Shown here in pieces: positions 33,875 through 42,048 of a stretch of 64,000 bases of DNA. The stretch is from Mycolicibacterium mageritense (lineage in GTDB: Bacteria; Actinomycetota; Actinomycetes; Mycobacteriales; Mycobacteriaceae): the NCBI RefSeq assembly GCF_010727475.1, contig NZ_AP022567.1:6138001-6202000 (forward strand), read 5' to 3'. Under the pieces are notes generated by a model. The model had not been told where the DNA came from. It made no database searches and saw nothing but the letters and a program-made list of their open reading frames with translations. The first letter of the stretch is position 1, and each line of letters starts with the position of its first letter. A program made the position numbers and the translations under genes.

Positions 33875-36567
33875 CCGAAGCCTTTGAGATCCCCGACGTC
33901 TCCGACGCGGTCCGGCTGGACTGCGACGTCCTGGTGATCGGCGGCGGAACCGCGGGCACCATGGCCGCGTTGACGGCCGCTGAGCACGGGGCGCAGGTGC
34001 TGCTGCTGGAGAAGGCGCACGTCCGGCACTCGGGGGCGCTTGCGATGGGCATGGACGGGGTCAACAACGCCGTCATCCCCGGCAAGGCCGAACCCGAGGA
34101 CTACGTCGCCGAGATCACCCGGGCCAACGACGGAATCGTCAATCAACGCACCATCTATCAGACCGCGACGCGGGGCTTCGCGATGGTGCAGCGCCTGGAG
34201 CGCTACGGCGTGAAGTTCGAGAAGGACGAGCACGGCGAGTACGCGGTGCGGCGGGTCCACCGGTCCGGGTCTTATGTGCTGCCGATGCCAGAGGGCAAGG
34301 ACGTCAAGAAGGCGCTCTACCGCGTGCTGCGCCAGCGCTCGATGCGGGAGAAGATCCGCATCGAGAACCGGTTCATGCCGGTGCGGGTGCTCACCGACGA
34401 CACGGGGCGGGCCGTGGGTGCGGCCGCGTTCAACACGCGCACGGGAGAATTCGTCACCGTCGGCGCCAAGGCCGTGATCCTGGCGACCGGTGCGTGTGGG
34501 CGGTTGGGCCTGCCCGCGTCGGGCTACCTGTACGGCACCTACGAGAACCCGACCAACGCGGGCGACGGGTATGCCATGGCCTATCACGCCGGCGCCGAAC
34601 TCTCGGGGATCGAGTGTTTCCAGGTCAATCCGTTGATCAAGGACTACAACGGGCCGGCGTGTGCCTACGTGGCCAATCCGTTCGGCGGGTATCAGGTCAA
34701 TGCGCTGGGGGAGCGGTTCGTCGACTCCGACTACTGGTCCGGTCAGATGATGGCCGAGGTCAAACAGGAGATCGAATCGGCGCGCGGCCCCATCTATCTC
34801 AAGGTCAGTCACCTGCCGGACGAGACCCTGACCGCGCTCGAGAACATCCTGCACACCACCGAGCGGCCCACGCGCGGCACCTTCCACGCCAATCGGGGCC
34901 ACGACTACCGCAGCCACGACATCGAGATGCACATCTCCGAGATCGGGCTGTGCTCGGGGCATTCGGCGTCGGGGGTGTGGGTCGACGAGCACGCCCGCAC
35001 CACGGTCGCGGGCCTGTATGCGGCCGGTGACCTGGCATGTGTGCCGCACAACTACATGATCGGGGCGTTCGTCTACGGCGATCTCGCCGGCGAGCACGCG
35101 GCCTCGACGCTCGCGGATCTGCCTGCGCCGGTGGACCTTCCGGCCGACCAGGTGCAGCAGGCGCACGAGCTGATCTACCGGCCACTGCGCCAGCCGGACG
35201 GCCCGCCGCAGCCACAGGTGGAGTTCAAGTTGCGCCGCTTCGTCAACGACTACGTGGCGCCGCCCAAAACCGCGACCAAGCTGTCGATCGCGGTGCAGAC
35301 ATTCGACCGGATGATCGCCGAGGTGCAGGGCATCGGTGCCAGGACTCCGCACGAGTTGATGCGGGCCGCGGAGGTGTCGTTCATCCGGGACTGTGCCGAG
35401 ATGGCGGCCCGGTCATCGCTGACGCGCACAGAATCACGGTGGGGGCTCTATCACGACCGCGCCGACCTGCCAGAGCGCGACGACGAGAAGTGGCGCTATC
35501 ACTTGAACCTCCGCAAGGCCGCCGACGGCACGATGGAGTTTCTCAAGCGCCCCGTCGAACCGTACTTCGTGCCGGTCCCGGACCTCGAACACCTGCCGTC
35601 CGAAGGCGACGCGATCGCGGTGGCCCAGCCGCACCTGCACGGCGGCCGCGCGCCCGCCGCCGAGCGCTCCCGGGTCCGCGCCGAGCCGTCCGGTCAGCCG
35701 CCGTCCCCGCGGATCGCCGCGGTGCTGGCGCTGGAGGAGCCGACGCTGGCGCAGCTCGACGGGTACCTGGCCGACCCTGATCCCGGCGTGCGGCGCACTG
35801 CGGTCGCGACGCTCGTCGAGCACCTTCCCGACGGCTATCAGGTGGCGCTGCAGCACGCGCTCGGCGACGACGACGTACGGGTGCGGCTCGAAACTGCCGA
35901 CGCGGTGCGCGAACTCGTGGAGGTGCTGCCGGATCCGGGGGCATTCGCGTCCGGACTGGATTCACCGGACCCCGTGGTGCGGGCTGCCACGGTCTATCTG
36001 CTCAGTGCGCGGCGGGCCGGTGACGCGAGCGCCTACCGGGCGGCGCTGACCGACGCCGATCACCGGGTGCGCATCGAGGCGGTCCGCGCGCTCGTGTCCG
36101 TCGACGACACGGAGGGCGTGGCCGCCGCGACGCGCGACGAGAACCGCGAGGTGCGGATTGCCGCGGCCAATGGACTGGCCACGCTGCAATCCGGCGCCGA
36201 CGCGGTGCGGGTGCTGCTGGTAGATCCGGACCCGTTGGTGCGGGCCGCCGCCCTGGCCTCGCTGGGTGCGGTCGGCTGCGACGACGCCGATGTGCCGAGC
36301 ATCCAGCGGGCGCTGGGCGAATCGGCCTGGCAGATCCGGCAGGGCGCGGCGCGGGCACTGGCGGGTGCCCAGCCCGCGATCGCGGTGCCGACGCTGTCGC
36401 AGGCCCTGGCCGATCAGCATCTCGACGTGCGCAAGGCCGCGGTGTTGAGCCTGAGCCGATGGGCCGACACGGAGACCGCGGCGCGTGAGGCACTCGCCGG
36501 CGCCCTCGACGACGGCGACGCCGACGTCCGGGCCTACGCGCGTCAGGCGCTGTCCCGCGCGGGCTGA
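33871..36567 (+). CDS. Fumarate-reductase/APS-reductase-type flavoprotein with C-terminal HEAT repeats
   Basis: 898 residues. Residues 15-560 are an FAD-dependent oxidoreductase of the fumarate reductase/succinate dehydrogenase/AprA superfamily: dinucleotide loop VLVIGGGTAGTMAALTAAEHG, capping region, then GHDYRSHDIEMHISEIGLCSGHSASGVWVDE in pieces and the FAD site GLYAAGDLACVPHNYMIGAF. From about residue 620 to the end are about nine PBS-lyase-type HEAT repeats (GVRRTAVATLVEHL, HRVRIEAVRALVSV, LDVRKAAVLSLSRW). The HEAT part probably docks a partner. With the ferredoxin it resembles an AprBA pair; the substrate is unknown. Last gene of the GntR operon. Confidence 0.85.
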   Translation: MTEAFEIPDVSDAVRLDCDVLVIGGGTAGTMAALTAAEHGAQVLLLEKAHVRHSGALAMGMDGVNNAVIPGKAEPEDYVAEITRANDGIVNQRTIYQTATRGFAMVQRLERYGVKFEKDEHGEYAVRRVHRSGSYVLPMPEGKDVKKALYRVLRQRSMREKIRIENRFMPVRVLTDDTGRAVGAAAFNTRTGEFVTVGAKAVILATGACGRLGLPASGYLYGTYENPTNAGDGYAMAYHAGAELSGIECFQVNPLIKDYNGPACAYVANPFGGYQVNALGERFVDSDYWSGQMMAEVKQEIESARGPIYLKVSHLPDETLTALENILHTTERPTRGTFHANRGHDYRSHDIEMHISEIGLCSGHSASGVWVDEHARTTVAGLYAAGDLACVPHNYMIGAFVYGDLAGEHAASTLADLPAPVDLPADQVQQAHELIYRPLRQPDGPPQPQVEFKLRRFVNDYVAPPKTATKLSIAVQTFDRMIAEVQGIGARTPHELMRAAEVSFIRDCAEMAARSSLTRTESRWGLYHDRADLPERDDEKWRYHLNLRKAADGTMEFLKRPVEPYFVPVPDLEHLPSEGDAIAVAQPHLHGGRAPAAERSRVRAEPSGQPPSPRIAAVLALEEPTLAQLDGYLADPDPGVRRTAVATLVEHLPDGYQVALQHALGDDDVRVRLETADAVRELVEVLPDPGAFASGLDSPDPVVRAATVYLLSARRAGDASAYRAALTDADHRVRIEAVRALVSVDDTEGVAAATRDENREVRIAAANGLATLQSGADAVRVLLVDPDPLVRAAALASLGAVGCDDADVPSIQRALGESAWQIRQGAARALAGAQPAIAVPTLSQALADQHLDVRKAAVLSLSRWADTETAAREALAGALDDGDADVRAYARQALSRAG

Positions 36568-36631
36568 TTCCAGCCAGGCGAAGATTTGTCGTTACCCTTC
36601 CTAATGAGTTGGCTGGGCTTAGTCTCGATGC

Positions 36632-39241
36632 GTGCGACTCGCCTGGCCGTTGACGGGCCGGCTGGAGGAGACGCGGCTCATCGACGCCGCGCTGAATTCT
36701 GACGATCTGTCCGGGGTCGTGATCGGTGGCGCCGCGGGTGTCGGCAAGAGCCGCATCGCCCGCGAGGCGCTCGCCACGATGGCCGAGGGCGGTTACGAGA
36801 CCCGTTGGGCGGTGGGTACATCCGCGGCGCGCACGCTGCCGCTGGGCGCCTTCGCGAGCTGGGCCGGGGCCGAGGATGCCGACAGCCTCGCCCTGGTGGG
36901 CCGCGTGATCGACGCGCTGACCGCGTCGGACGGACGACGGGTCGTGGTCGGGGTCGACGACGCCCATCTGCTCGACGACCTGTCGAGCTTCGTGCTCAGC
37001 CAGATAGTGCAGCGGCAGGCCGCCAAGCTGGTGCTGACCACACGCGACGGGGCACCGCTGCCCACCGCCGTGCTCGAGGTCTACAACGGCGGCCAGTTCG
37101 AGCGGCTCGACCTGCAGCCGTTGTCGCGGGACGAATCCACCCGGCTGCTCGCCGCCGCCCTCGGTGGTCCGCTCGACCCCGACTCCGCGCGCAGGCTGTG
37201 GCAGCTCACCCGCGGCAATGTGCTCTATCTGCGCAACATCGTCGAGCAGGAGGTCGGGCGCGGCCGGCTGGCGTGCCAGCACGGATACTGGCGATGGACC
37301 GGTAACCCGACGGTGCCACCCGGGCTGGCCGAGCTGATCGAGGCTCGGATCGGGGCATTGCCCGACGCCGTCAGTGAGGTGGTCGACATCCTGGCGGTCG
37401 GGGAGCCGATCCACCTGCGGACGCTTGCCACCATCGCCGACACCGCGGCGGTCGAGGAGGCCGAAGTCCGGGGGCTGATCACGCTCGACTCGACCGACGG
37501 TGGGGTGGACGTGCGCGTCGCGCATCCGCTGTACGCCGAGGTGCGGCGAAATCGGGTGCCCGCGACGCGGTTACGACGGCTGCGCGGGCTGATCGCGAAT
37601 GCGCTGGCCGTCTGCGACGATCGCGATGATCTGCGGGTCGTGGTCCGGCGGGCGACGCTGTCCCTCGACTCCGATCTCGCCCCTGACCCGCAACTGCTGA
37701 TCCGTGCCGCGCAGGGCGCGGTGGCGCTGTCCGACCTTCCGCTGGTGGACCGCCTCGCGGCGGCCGCCATCCGCGCAGGCGGCGGCGCGGAGGCGAGTTT
37801 CATCCGGGCGCACGCCTTGTCCTGGCTGAGCCGCGGCGAGGAGTCCGACGCCGTCCTCGACGCCGTGCGCAGCGCCGAACTCACCGATGACGGCCGCGCC
37901 CGGCTCGCGTTCCTGCGCGCCTCGAACCGGCTCTGGTCACTGCGGGATCCGGACGGCGCGAAAGCGCTCGTCGATGTCGCGGCCGAGGGCGTGCCGGCCT
38001 CGGCGCGTGGCTGCATCGATTCCTACTATGCCGTGCACTGGGCTGCCGCCGGCAGGCCCGGCAGCTCCACCGCCGCATCTGACGCCCTCGATCTGGATGC
38101 GTTGCCCGCGATCGTCGGTGCGGTCACGGGCTGGGCGGTGGCGGTGGCGTCCGGCGACGCGGGCAGGACGGCGGCGGCCGTGGCCGGCGCCCGGGCCGGT
38201 TACCGCATCGCCGACCGGGCCTTCGACGCGGCGCACATGCGGTTCGTGATCGCCGACGCCCATCTGGGCGCACTGCTGGTGGCTGGGCTCATCGCCGAGG
38301 CACGTCAAGAAGCCGACGCATTGAGCCGCCGCGCGGCCGAATTGCCCGGTGCCGCACAGGCGTTCTCGGCGGCGCTGGCCGGACGGGCAGCGTTGGGCGC
38401 CGGGCACCTCGACGCCGCGGTCGAACTGCTCGACCCGGTGGTCGAGGGGTTGCGGGAAACGGGCGAGACCAACGGATTCGGGTATCGGTTCGCGCTGCCC
38501 CGCACTATGGCCCTGGCGATCCGTGGCGTCGCGACCGATGACAGCCTGGTGGACCTCGAACAGTGCCGCCATCCCAGCTGGCGTTACCTCGACTACGAAT
38601 TCGCCTTGGCCCGGGCCTGGGTCGCAGCCACCCAGGGCGCGGTGTCGCAGGCGGTTGCGGCGGCATTGTCGGCGGCCGAAAACGCACGTGCCAATGGGCA
38701 ATACGCGGCGGAAGTGCTCTGCCTGCAGACCGCAACCCAATTCGGCAACCACTCGGGTGCGGCCAGGCTGGCGGGCCTGCGCACGGTGGTCGACGGTCCA
38801 CGCGTGGCGGCGGCCGCAGCGTTCTGCGCGGCGCTCGCGGCAGGGGACGGCGACCAACTCGCCGCGGTGTCAACGCAGTTCGAGGCCATGGGCGATCTCG
38901 TCGCGGCCGTCGACGCAGCCGCGCACGCCGCGATCGCCTATCGCCGCAAGGATCTGCGCGGGTCGGCACTCGGGTTGGCCGCCCGTGCCGAATCGTTGGC
39001 TCACCGCTGTGGTGAGGCGGCGACCCCGGCACTGCGGGCCGCTGTCGAAAGACTCCCGCTGACCGACCGGGAACGGGAGATCGTCACACTGCTCGGCGCC
39101 GGGCTGTCGAGCAAAGCGGTGGCTGATCGGCTGTGCCTGTCGGTGCGGACCGTGGAAGGCCACATCTATCGCGCCATGGCAAAGACGGGCGCAGGTAGCA
39201 GGGCCGAACTGGTGCGCCTGTTGCCGCACCGGCACGACTGA
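36632..39241 (+). CDS. Large LuxR-type (LAL-like) ATP-binding transcriptional regulator
   Basis: 869 residues. An N-terminal AAA/STAND ATPase has Walker A GGAAGVGKSRIAREAL and Walker B VVVGVDDAHLLDDLS; a long helical, TPR-like middle follows; the C-terminus is a LuxR HTH, LTDREREIVTLLGAGLSSKAVADRLCLSVRTVEGHIYRAM in pieces. Start is GTG. It follows the flavoprotein by 64 bases. Whether it regulates the neighbouring transport operons is unknown. Mycobacteria have several such regulators of stress or metabolism. Confidence 0.9.
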   Translation: MRLAWPLTGRLEETRLIDAALNSDDLSGVVIGGAAGVGKSRIAREALATMAEGGYETRWAVGTSAARTLPLGAFASWAGAEDADSLALVGRVIDALTASDGRRVVVGVDDAHLLDDLSSFVLSQIVQRQAAKLVLTTRDGAPLPTAVLEVYNGGQFERLDLQPLSRDESTRLLAAALGGPLDPDSARRLWQLTRGNVLYLRNIVEQEVGRGRLACQHGYWRWTGNPTVPPGLAELIEARIGALPDAVSEVVDILAVGEPIHLRTLATIADTAAVEEAEVRGLITLDSTDGGVDVRVAHPLYAEVRRNRVPATRLRRLRGLIANALAVCDDRDDLRVVVRRATLSLDSDLAPDPQLLIRAAQGAVALSDLPLVDRLAAAAIRAGGGAEASFIRAHALSWLSRGEESDAVLDAVRSAELTDDGRARLAFLRASNRLWSLRDPDGAKALVDVAAEGVPASARGCIDSYYAVHWAAAGRPGSSTAASDALDLDALPAIVGAVTGWAVAVASGDAGRTAAAVAGARAGYRIADRAFDAAHMRFVIADAHLGALLVAGLIAEARQEADALSRRAAELPGAAQAFSAALAGRAALGAGHLDAAVELLDPVVEGLRETGETNGFGYRFALPRTMALAIRGVATDDSLVDLEQCRHPSWRYLDYEFALARAWVAATQGAVSQAVAAALSAAENARANGQYAAEVLCLQTATQFGNHSGAARLAGLRTVVDGPRVAAAAAFCAALAAGDGDQLAAVSTQFEAMGDLVAAVDAAAHAAIAYRRKDLRGSALGLAARAESLAHRCGEAATPALRAAVERLPLTDREREIVTLLGAGLSSKAVADRLCLSVRTVEGHIYRAMAKTGAGSRAELVRLLPHRHD

Positions 39242-39295
39242 TTCGAGTACCGGCATACCTACAGCACGCACTTCTGGCGGCCCCATGCTGGTGAC

Positions 39296-39508
39296 ATGCA
39301 GCGAGATCTTGATGCTCACGAGACCGCACTGCGGGTGCTGCCGTTGCCGTACTCACTGGCGTTACGGCTGCGCGCTGCGGGCGTCGCGGCCGACGTGGTG
39401 TGCGAATACCTGAGCATCGATGCATCGGCGTTGGACAACTTCTATCGCATCGCCGAGCAGAAACTCGCTGCGGCGCTGCAAGACTCGGACTGTGGCGGCT
39501 CGCGTTGA
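39296..39508 (+). CDS. Small hypothetical protein, HTH-like
   Basis: 70 residues. LPYSLALRLRAAGVAADVVCEYLSIDASALDNFYRIAEQKL (in pieces) reads like a short helix-turn-helix of the sigma-70 region 4 kind, with one long N-terminal helix. I do not recognise a named family. A modest GGTGAC precedes the ATG by a few bases. It lies 54 bases after the LuxR gene on the same strand and could be co-transcribed. Supported mainly by protein-like composition and position. Confidence 0.6.
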   Translation: MQRDLDAHETALRVLPLPYSLALRLRAAGVAADVVCEYLSIDASALDNFYRIAEQKLAAALQDSDCGGSR

Positions 39509-39531
39509 GGCCGCGGGTGACGGATCGCCGG

Positions 39532-40734
39532 TCAGATCTCCAGCGCCTGGTAGGTGCGGCGGACGAATCGTGGTTGTGCGACCTGCAGCCTGGCCAACGA
39601 CGTGTTGCCGGACACGGCCGCCGCATCGACCGACATCTCCGGATGGTTCTGGATGAGGTAGAGCAGGATCAGCTCCGCCGACGGGTCGGCCTGCCACCAG
39701 GTGCCGTATGCGCCAGGCCAACTGAACGTGCCGAGGCCGCCAGGCCCGAACAGCTGCCGGGACTTGGCCGGGTCGGTGACGACGGACAGGTTGAGGCCGA
39801 AGCCGCGTCCCACCCAGAACGGCGCCCCCAGGAACGGGTACTGCTTCTGCTCGGCGGTCAGCCGGTCGGTGCGCATCAGCGTGACCGATTCCTGCGACAA
39901 CACCCGCACTCCGTCGACGGTCCCGCCCGCCAACAACATGCGGGCGAACGCGAGGTAGTCGTCGGCCGTCGAGAACAACCCGGCCCCGCCGGTGCAGAAC
40001 GGCGGGTCGACGATCGGCGGCGGACCCATCACGTCGTGGCGCAGCATGTTGTCGGCGTCGAGCTGATACATCGTGGCGGCGCGGCGCCGTCCCGCCGGGG
40101 TGACCGAGAAGCCCGTGTCGGACATGCCCAGCGGCGCGAAGATGCGTTCGGTCAGCACCTGCGACAACGGCTTGCCCTCGATCCGGGACAGCGCGATGCC
40201 CAGCACGTCGGTGCCATGGCTGTAGGTGAGCCGTGCGCCGGGCTGATGGGCCAGCGGCAGTTCGGCGAGCGCGGCGAGCCAGCGGTCCTGATCCTGACGC
40301 ATCGGCAACCGGCCGTACTCGCGGCTGAGCGGACCCACGACCGAGAACACGTAGGCCAGCCCGCTGCGGTGCGTCATGAGGTCGTCGAACGTGATGGGCC
40401 GTCGCGCCGGCTCTGTGCGGTCGAGCGGTCCGGTGGGCTCGCGCAGCACCCGCATGTCGGCCAGCTCGGGAAGCCATTTCGTCACCGGCTCGTCCAGCGC
40501 GAGCTTGCCCTCTTCGCGCAGCGCCATCGCGGCGGCGATCGTCACGGGCTTGGACATGGACGCGATCCGGAAGATCGTGTCGCGCTGCATGGGCAGCTTG
40601 GCGTCGACGTCGCGGTGGCCCAGCTCGTTGACCTGCAGGACCTTGCCGGCCTGCCACACCAGCGTGACCGCACCGGCGAGCAACCCGGCGTCGATCGCCT
40701 CCCGGATGGAGGCTTGATTCCCGTCGAGGTTCAC
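39532..40734 (-). CDS. Serine hydrolase (class C beta-lactamase / esterase-like)
   Basis: 400 residues from GTG 40734; the frame is open further upstream, where it would overlap the methyltransferase gene. The SxxK motif is in FRIASMSKPVTI (about residue 65), the tyrosine motif is YSHG (in LTYSHGTDVLG), and a late GxG-type segment is WPGAYGTWWQADP. No signal peptide is visible, so it is probably cytoplasmic. Similar mycobacterial proteins (LipE, LipD types) act as esterases rather than lactamases. Same strand as the methyltransferase, 14 bases downstream. Confidence 0.86.
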   Translation of the reverse strand: MNLDGNQASIREAIDAGLLAGAVTLVWQAGKVLQVNELGHRDVDAKLPMQRDTIFRIASMSKPVTIAAAMALREEGKLALDEPVTKWLPELADMRVLREPTGPLDRTEPARRPITFDDLMTHRSGLAYVFSVVGPLSREYGRLPMRQDQDRWLAALAELPLAHQPGARLTYSHGTDVLGIALSRIEGKPLSQVLTERIFAPLGMSDTGFSVTPAGRRRAATMYQLDADNMLRHDVMGPPPIVDPPFCTGGAGLFSTADDYLAFARMLLAGGTVDGVRVLSQESVTLMRTDRLTAEQKQYPFLGAPFWVGRGFGLNLSVVTDPAKSRQLFGPGGLGTFSWPGAYGTWWQADPSAELILLYLIQNHPEMSVDAAAVSGNTSLARLQVAQPRFVRRTYQALEI

Positions 40735-40748
40735 CCGCGCCAGCGTAG

Positions 40749-41393
40749 TCAGCGCCGCTGGGCCTGCAGCAGCCAGAAGGTTGCCTGCGACGCGTTGTGG
40801 GGAAGTGTGGCGACTTCGGTGGTGAGCGACGTGATGTCCCAACCCGCGTCGTCGAGCGTCGTGCGCAGCGTCTCCTCCGACACCGACGGCGCGGCCCACT
40901 CCGGGTCGGCCGCGAGGTTGGCATCGGAGAACGCGCCGAGCAAGAGCGTCGCGCCCGGCCGGGTCGCGCGGTGTACGGCCGCGGCGTAGCTGCGCTTCGC
41001 ATCGTCGTCCAGGCAGTGATACATGCCGCTGTCGATCACGGTGTCGAACGCCGCGTCGTAGCCGTCGAGCCGCGTGGCGTCGGCGACCGCGAAGCGGATG
41101 TTCACGTTCGCGTCGGCCGCGCGGCGCTCGGCGGTGATCAGTGCGGTCGGGGAGATGTCGAGCCCGGTGACGGAGAATCCCTGCTGGGCCAGGTACACGG
41201 CGTTGTCGCCGAGCCCGCAGCCGATGTCGAGTACGTCACCGTGTACCAGGCCGGCTTCGGCCCACGCGACGACATTCTCTTTCGGGGCCTTGGTATCCCA
41301 GGGCGGGGTGGTGACCGCGGGGACGCCCTCGGCCGGGCTCTCGCCGCGGTACAGCGCGTCGAAGTCGAAGGGTGAATTGCTGGAGCCTGTCAT
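40749..41393 (-). CDS. Class I SAM-dependent methyltransferase
   Basis: 214 residues. Motif I is DVLDIGCGLGDNAVYLAQQG, motif II acidic residue in VTGLDISPTAL, then AVADATRLDGYDAAFDTVIDSGMYHCL in pieces. The N-terminal FDFDALYRGESP and PPWDTKAPKENV are typical of the TPMT/tellurite-resistance-like group of small-molecule methyltransferases found in mycobacteria. The substrate is unknown. It is divergent from the pyrimidine operon. Confidence 0.87.
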   Translation of the reverse strand: MTGSSNSPFDFDALYRGESPAEGVPAVTTPPWDTKAPKENVVAWAEAGLVHGDVLDIGCGLGDNAVYLAQQGFSVTGLDISPTALITAERRAADANVNIRFAVADATRLDGYDAAFDTVIDSGMYHCLDDDAKRSYAAAVHRATRPGATLLLGAFSDANLAADPEWAAPSVSEETLRTTLDDAGWDITSLTTEVATLPHNASQATFWLLQAQRR

Positions 41394-41452
41394 TTTCGCC
41401 AGCGTACTTCGGCTCTGTTAAGCTGCCCGGCAGTTCGACGTCCTTTAACGAT

Positions 41453-41477
41453 CCGTCCCGAGAGGCGGAGAAGGAGG
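41453..41477 (+). promoter_or_regulatory. PyrR-binding hairpin and Shine-Dalgarno of pyrR
   Basis: CCGTCC-CGAGA-GGCGG (41453-41468) folds as a short hairpin with a CGAGA-type loop and one bulged base, close to the PyrR-binding loop consensus (UCCNGNGAGG). AAGGAGG (41471-41477) follows directly, 13 bases before the pyrR ATG. PyrR bound with UMP would block the ribosome; PyrR-dependent translational repression has been described in M. smegmatis. Confidence 0.75.
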
Positions 41478-41490
41478 TCAGAGTTTAGCG

Positions 41491-42048
41491 ATGAACTCTT
41501 CAGGTACCGACCGGGAATTGCTGTCCGCGGCGGACGTCGGCCGCACCATTTCCCGGATCGCGCATCAGATCATCGAGAAGACCGCGCTGGATGATCCGGC
41601 CGAGCGGCCCCGCGTCGTCCTCCTCGGCATCCCCACCCGCGGTGTGACGTTGGCCACCAGGTTGGCGGACAAGATCAACGAATTTGCGGGCGTCACCCTT
41701 CCGCACGGTGCGTTGGACATCACGCTGTATCGCGACGACCTGAACTTCAAACCGCCGCGACCGTTGGCGGCCACCTCGATTCCCGCGGGCGGCATCGACG
41801 ACGCGGTCGTCATCCTGGTCGACGACGTGCTCTATTCCGGGCGCTCCGTGCGCTCAGCCCTCGACGCCCTGCGCGACATCGGCAGGCCACGCATCGTGCA
41901 GCTCGCGGTCCTGGTCGACCGCGGGCATCGCGAACTGCCGGTACGCGCCGACTACGTGGGCAAGAACGTGCCGACCTCACGCAGCGAAAGCGTGCATGTG
42001 CTGTTCACCGAGCATGACGACCGTGACGGGGTGGTGATATCCAAATGA
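41491..42048 (+). CDS. pyrR: Bifunctional pyr operon regulator / uracil phosphoribosyltransferase
   Basis: 185 residues, counterpart of Rv1379. The PRPP-binding motif is VILVDDVLYSGRSVRSALDAL; LLGIPTRGVTLATRLADKI and GALDITLYRDDL are PyrR-specific. It senses UMP and represses the operon by RNA binding. ATG with strong AAGGAGG. It overlaps pyrB by four bases, so repression at its leader would affect downstream genes by coupling. Confidence 0.97.
   Translation: MNSSGTDRELLSAADVGRTISRIAHQIIEKTALDDPAERPRVVLLGIPTRGVTLATRLADKINEFAGVTLPHGALDITLYRDDLNFKPPRPLAATSIPAGGIDDAVVILVDDVLYSGRSVRSALDALRDIGRPRIVQLAVLVDRGHRELPVRADYVGKNVPTSRSESVHVLFTEHDDRDGVVISK

Noticed and set aside
30628..36567. Naming the ferredoxin and flavoprotein aprB and aprA
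   Set aside because: The ferredoxin is half the usual AprB length and the flavoprotein has HEAT repeats and generic Sdh/Frd features; APS reductase activity cannot be claimed, and no sat or qmo genes are nearby.
36569..36620. CCAGCCA ... TGGCTGG inverted repeat after the flavoprotein gene as terminator
   Set aside because: Only seven bp with a loop of more than 30 bases; too weak to call.
40735..40899. Upstream extension of the serine hydrolase into the methyltransferase gene
   Set aside because: The extension reads as antisense/frameshifted methyltransferase codons; family homology begins at the GTG at 40734.
24664..41490. Mobile element or prophage
   Set aside because: No integrase, transposase, tRNA-associated repeat, phage gene or GC shift was seen at either edge.
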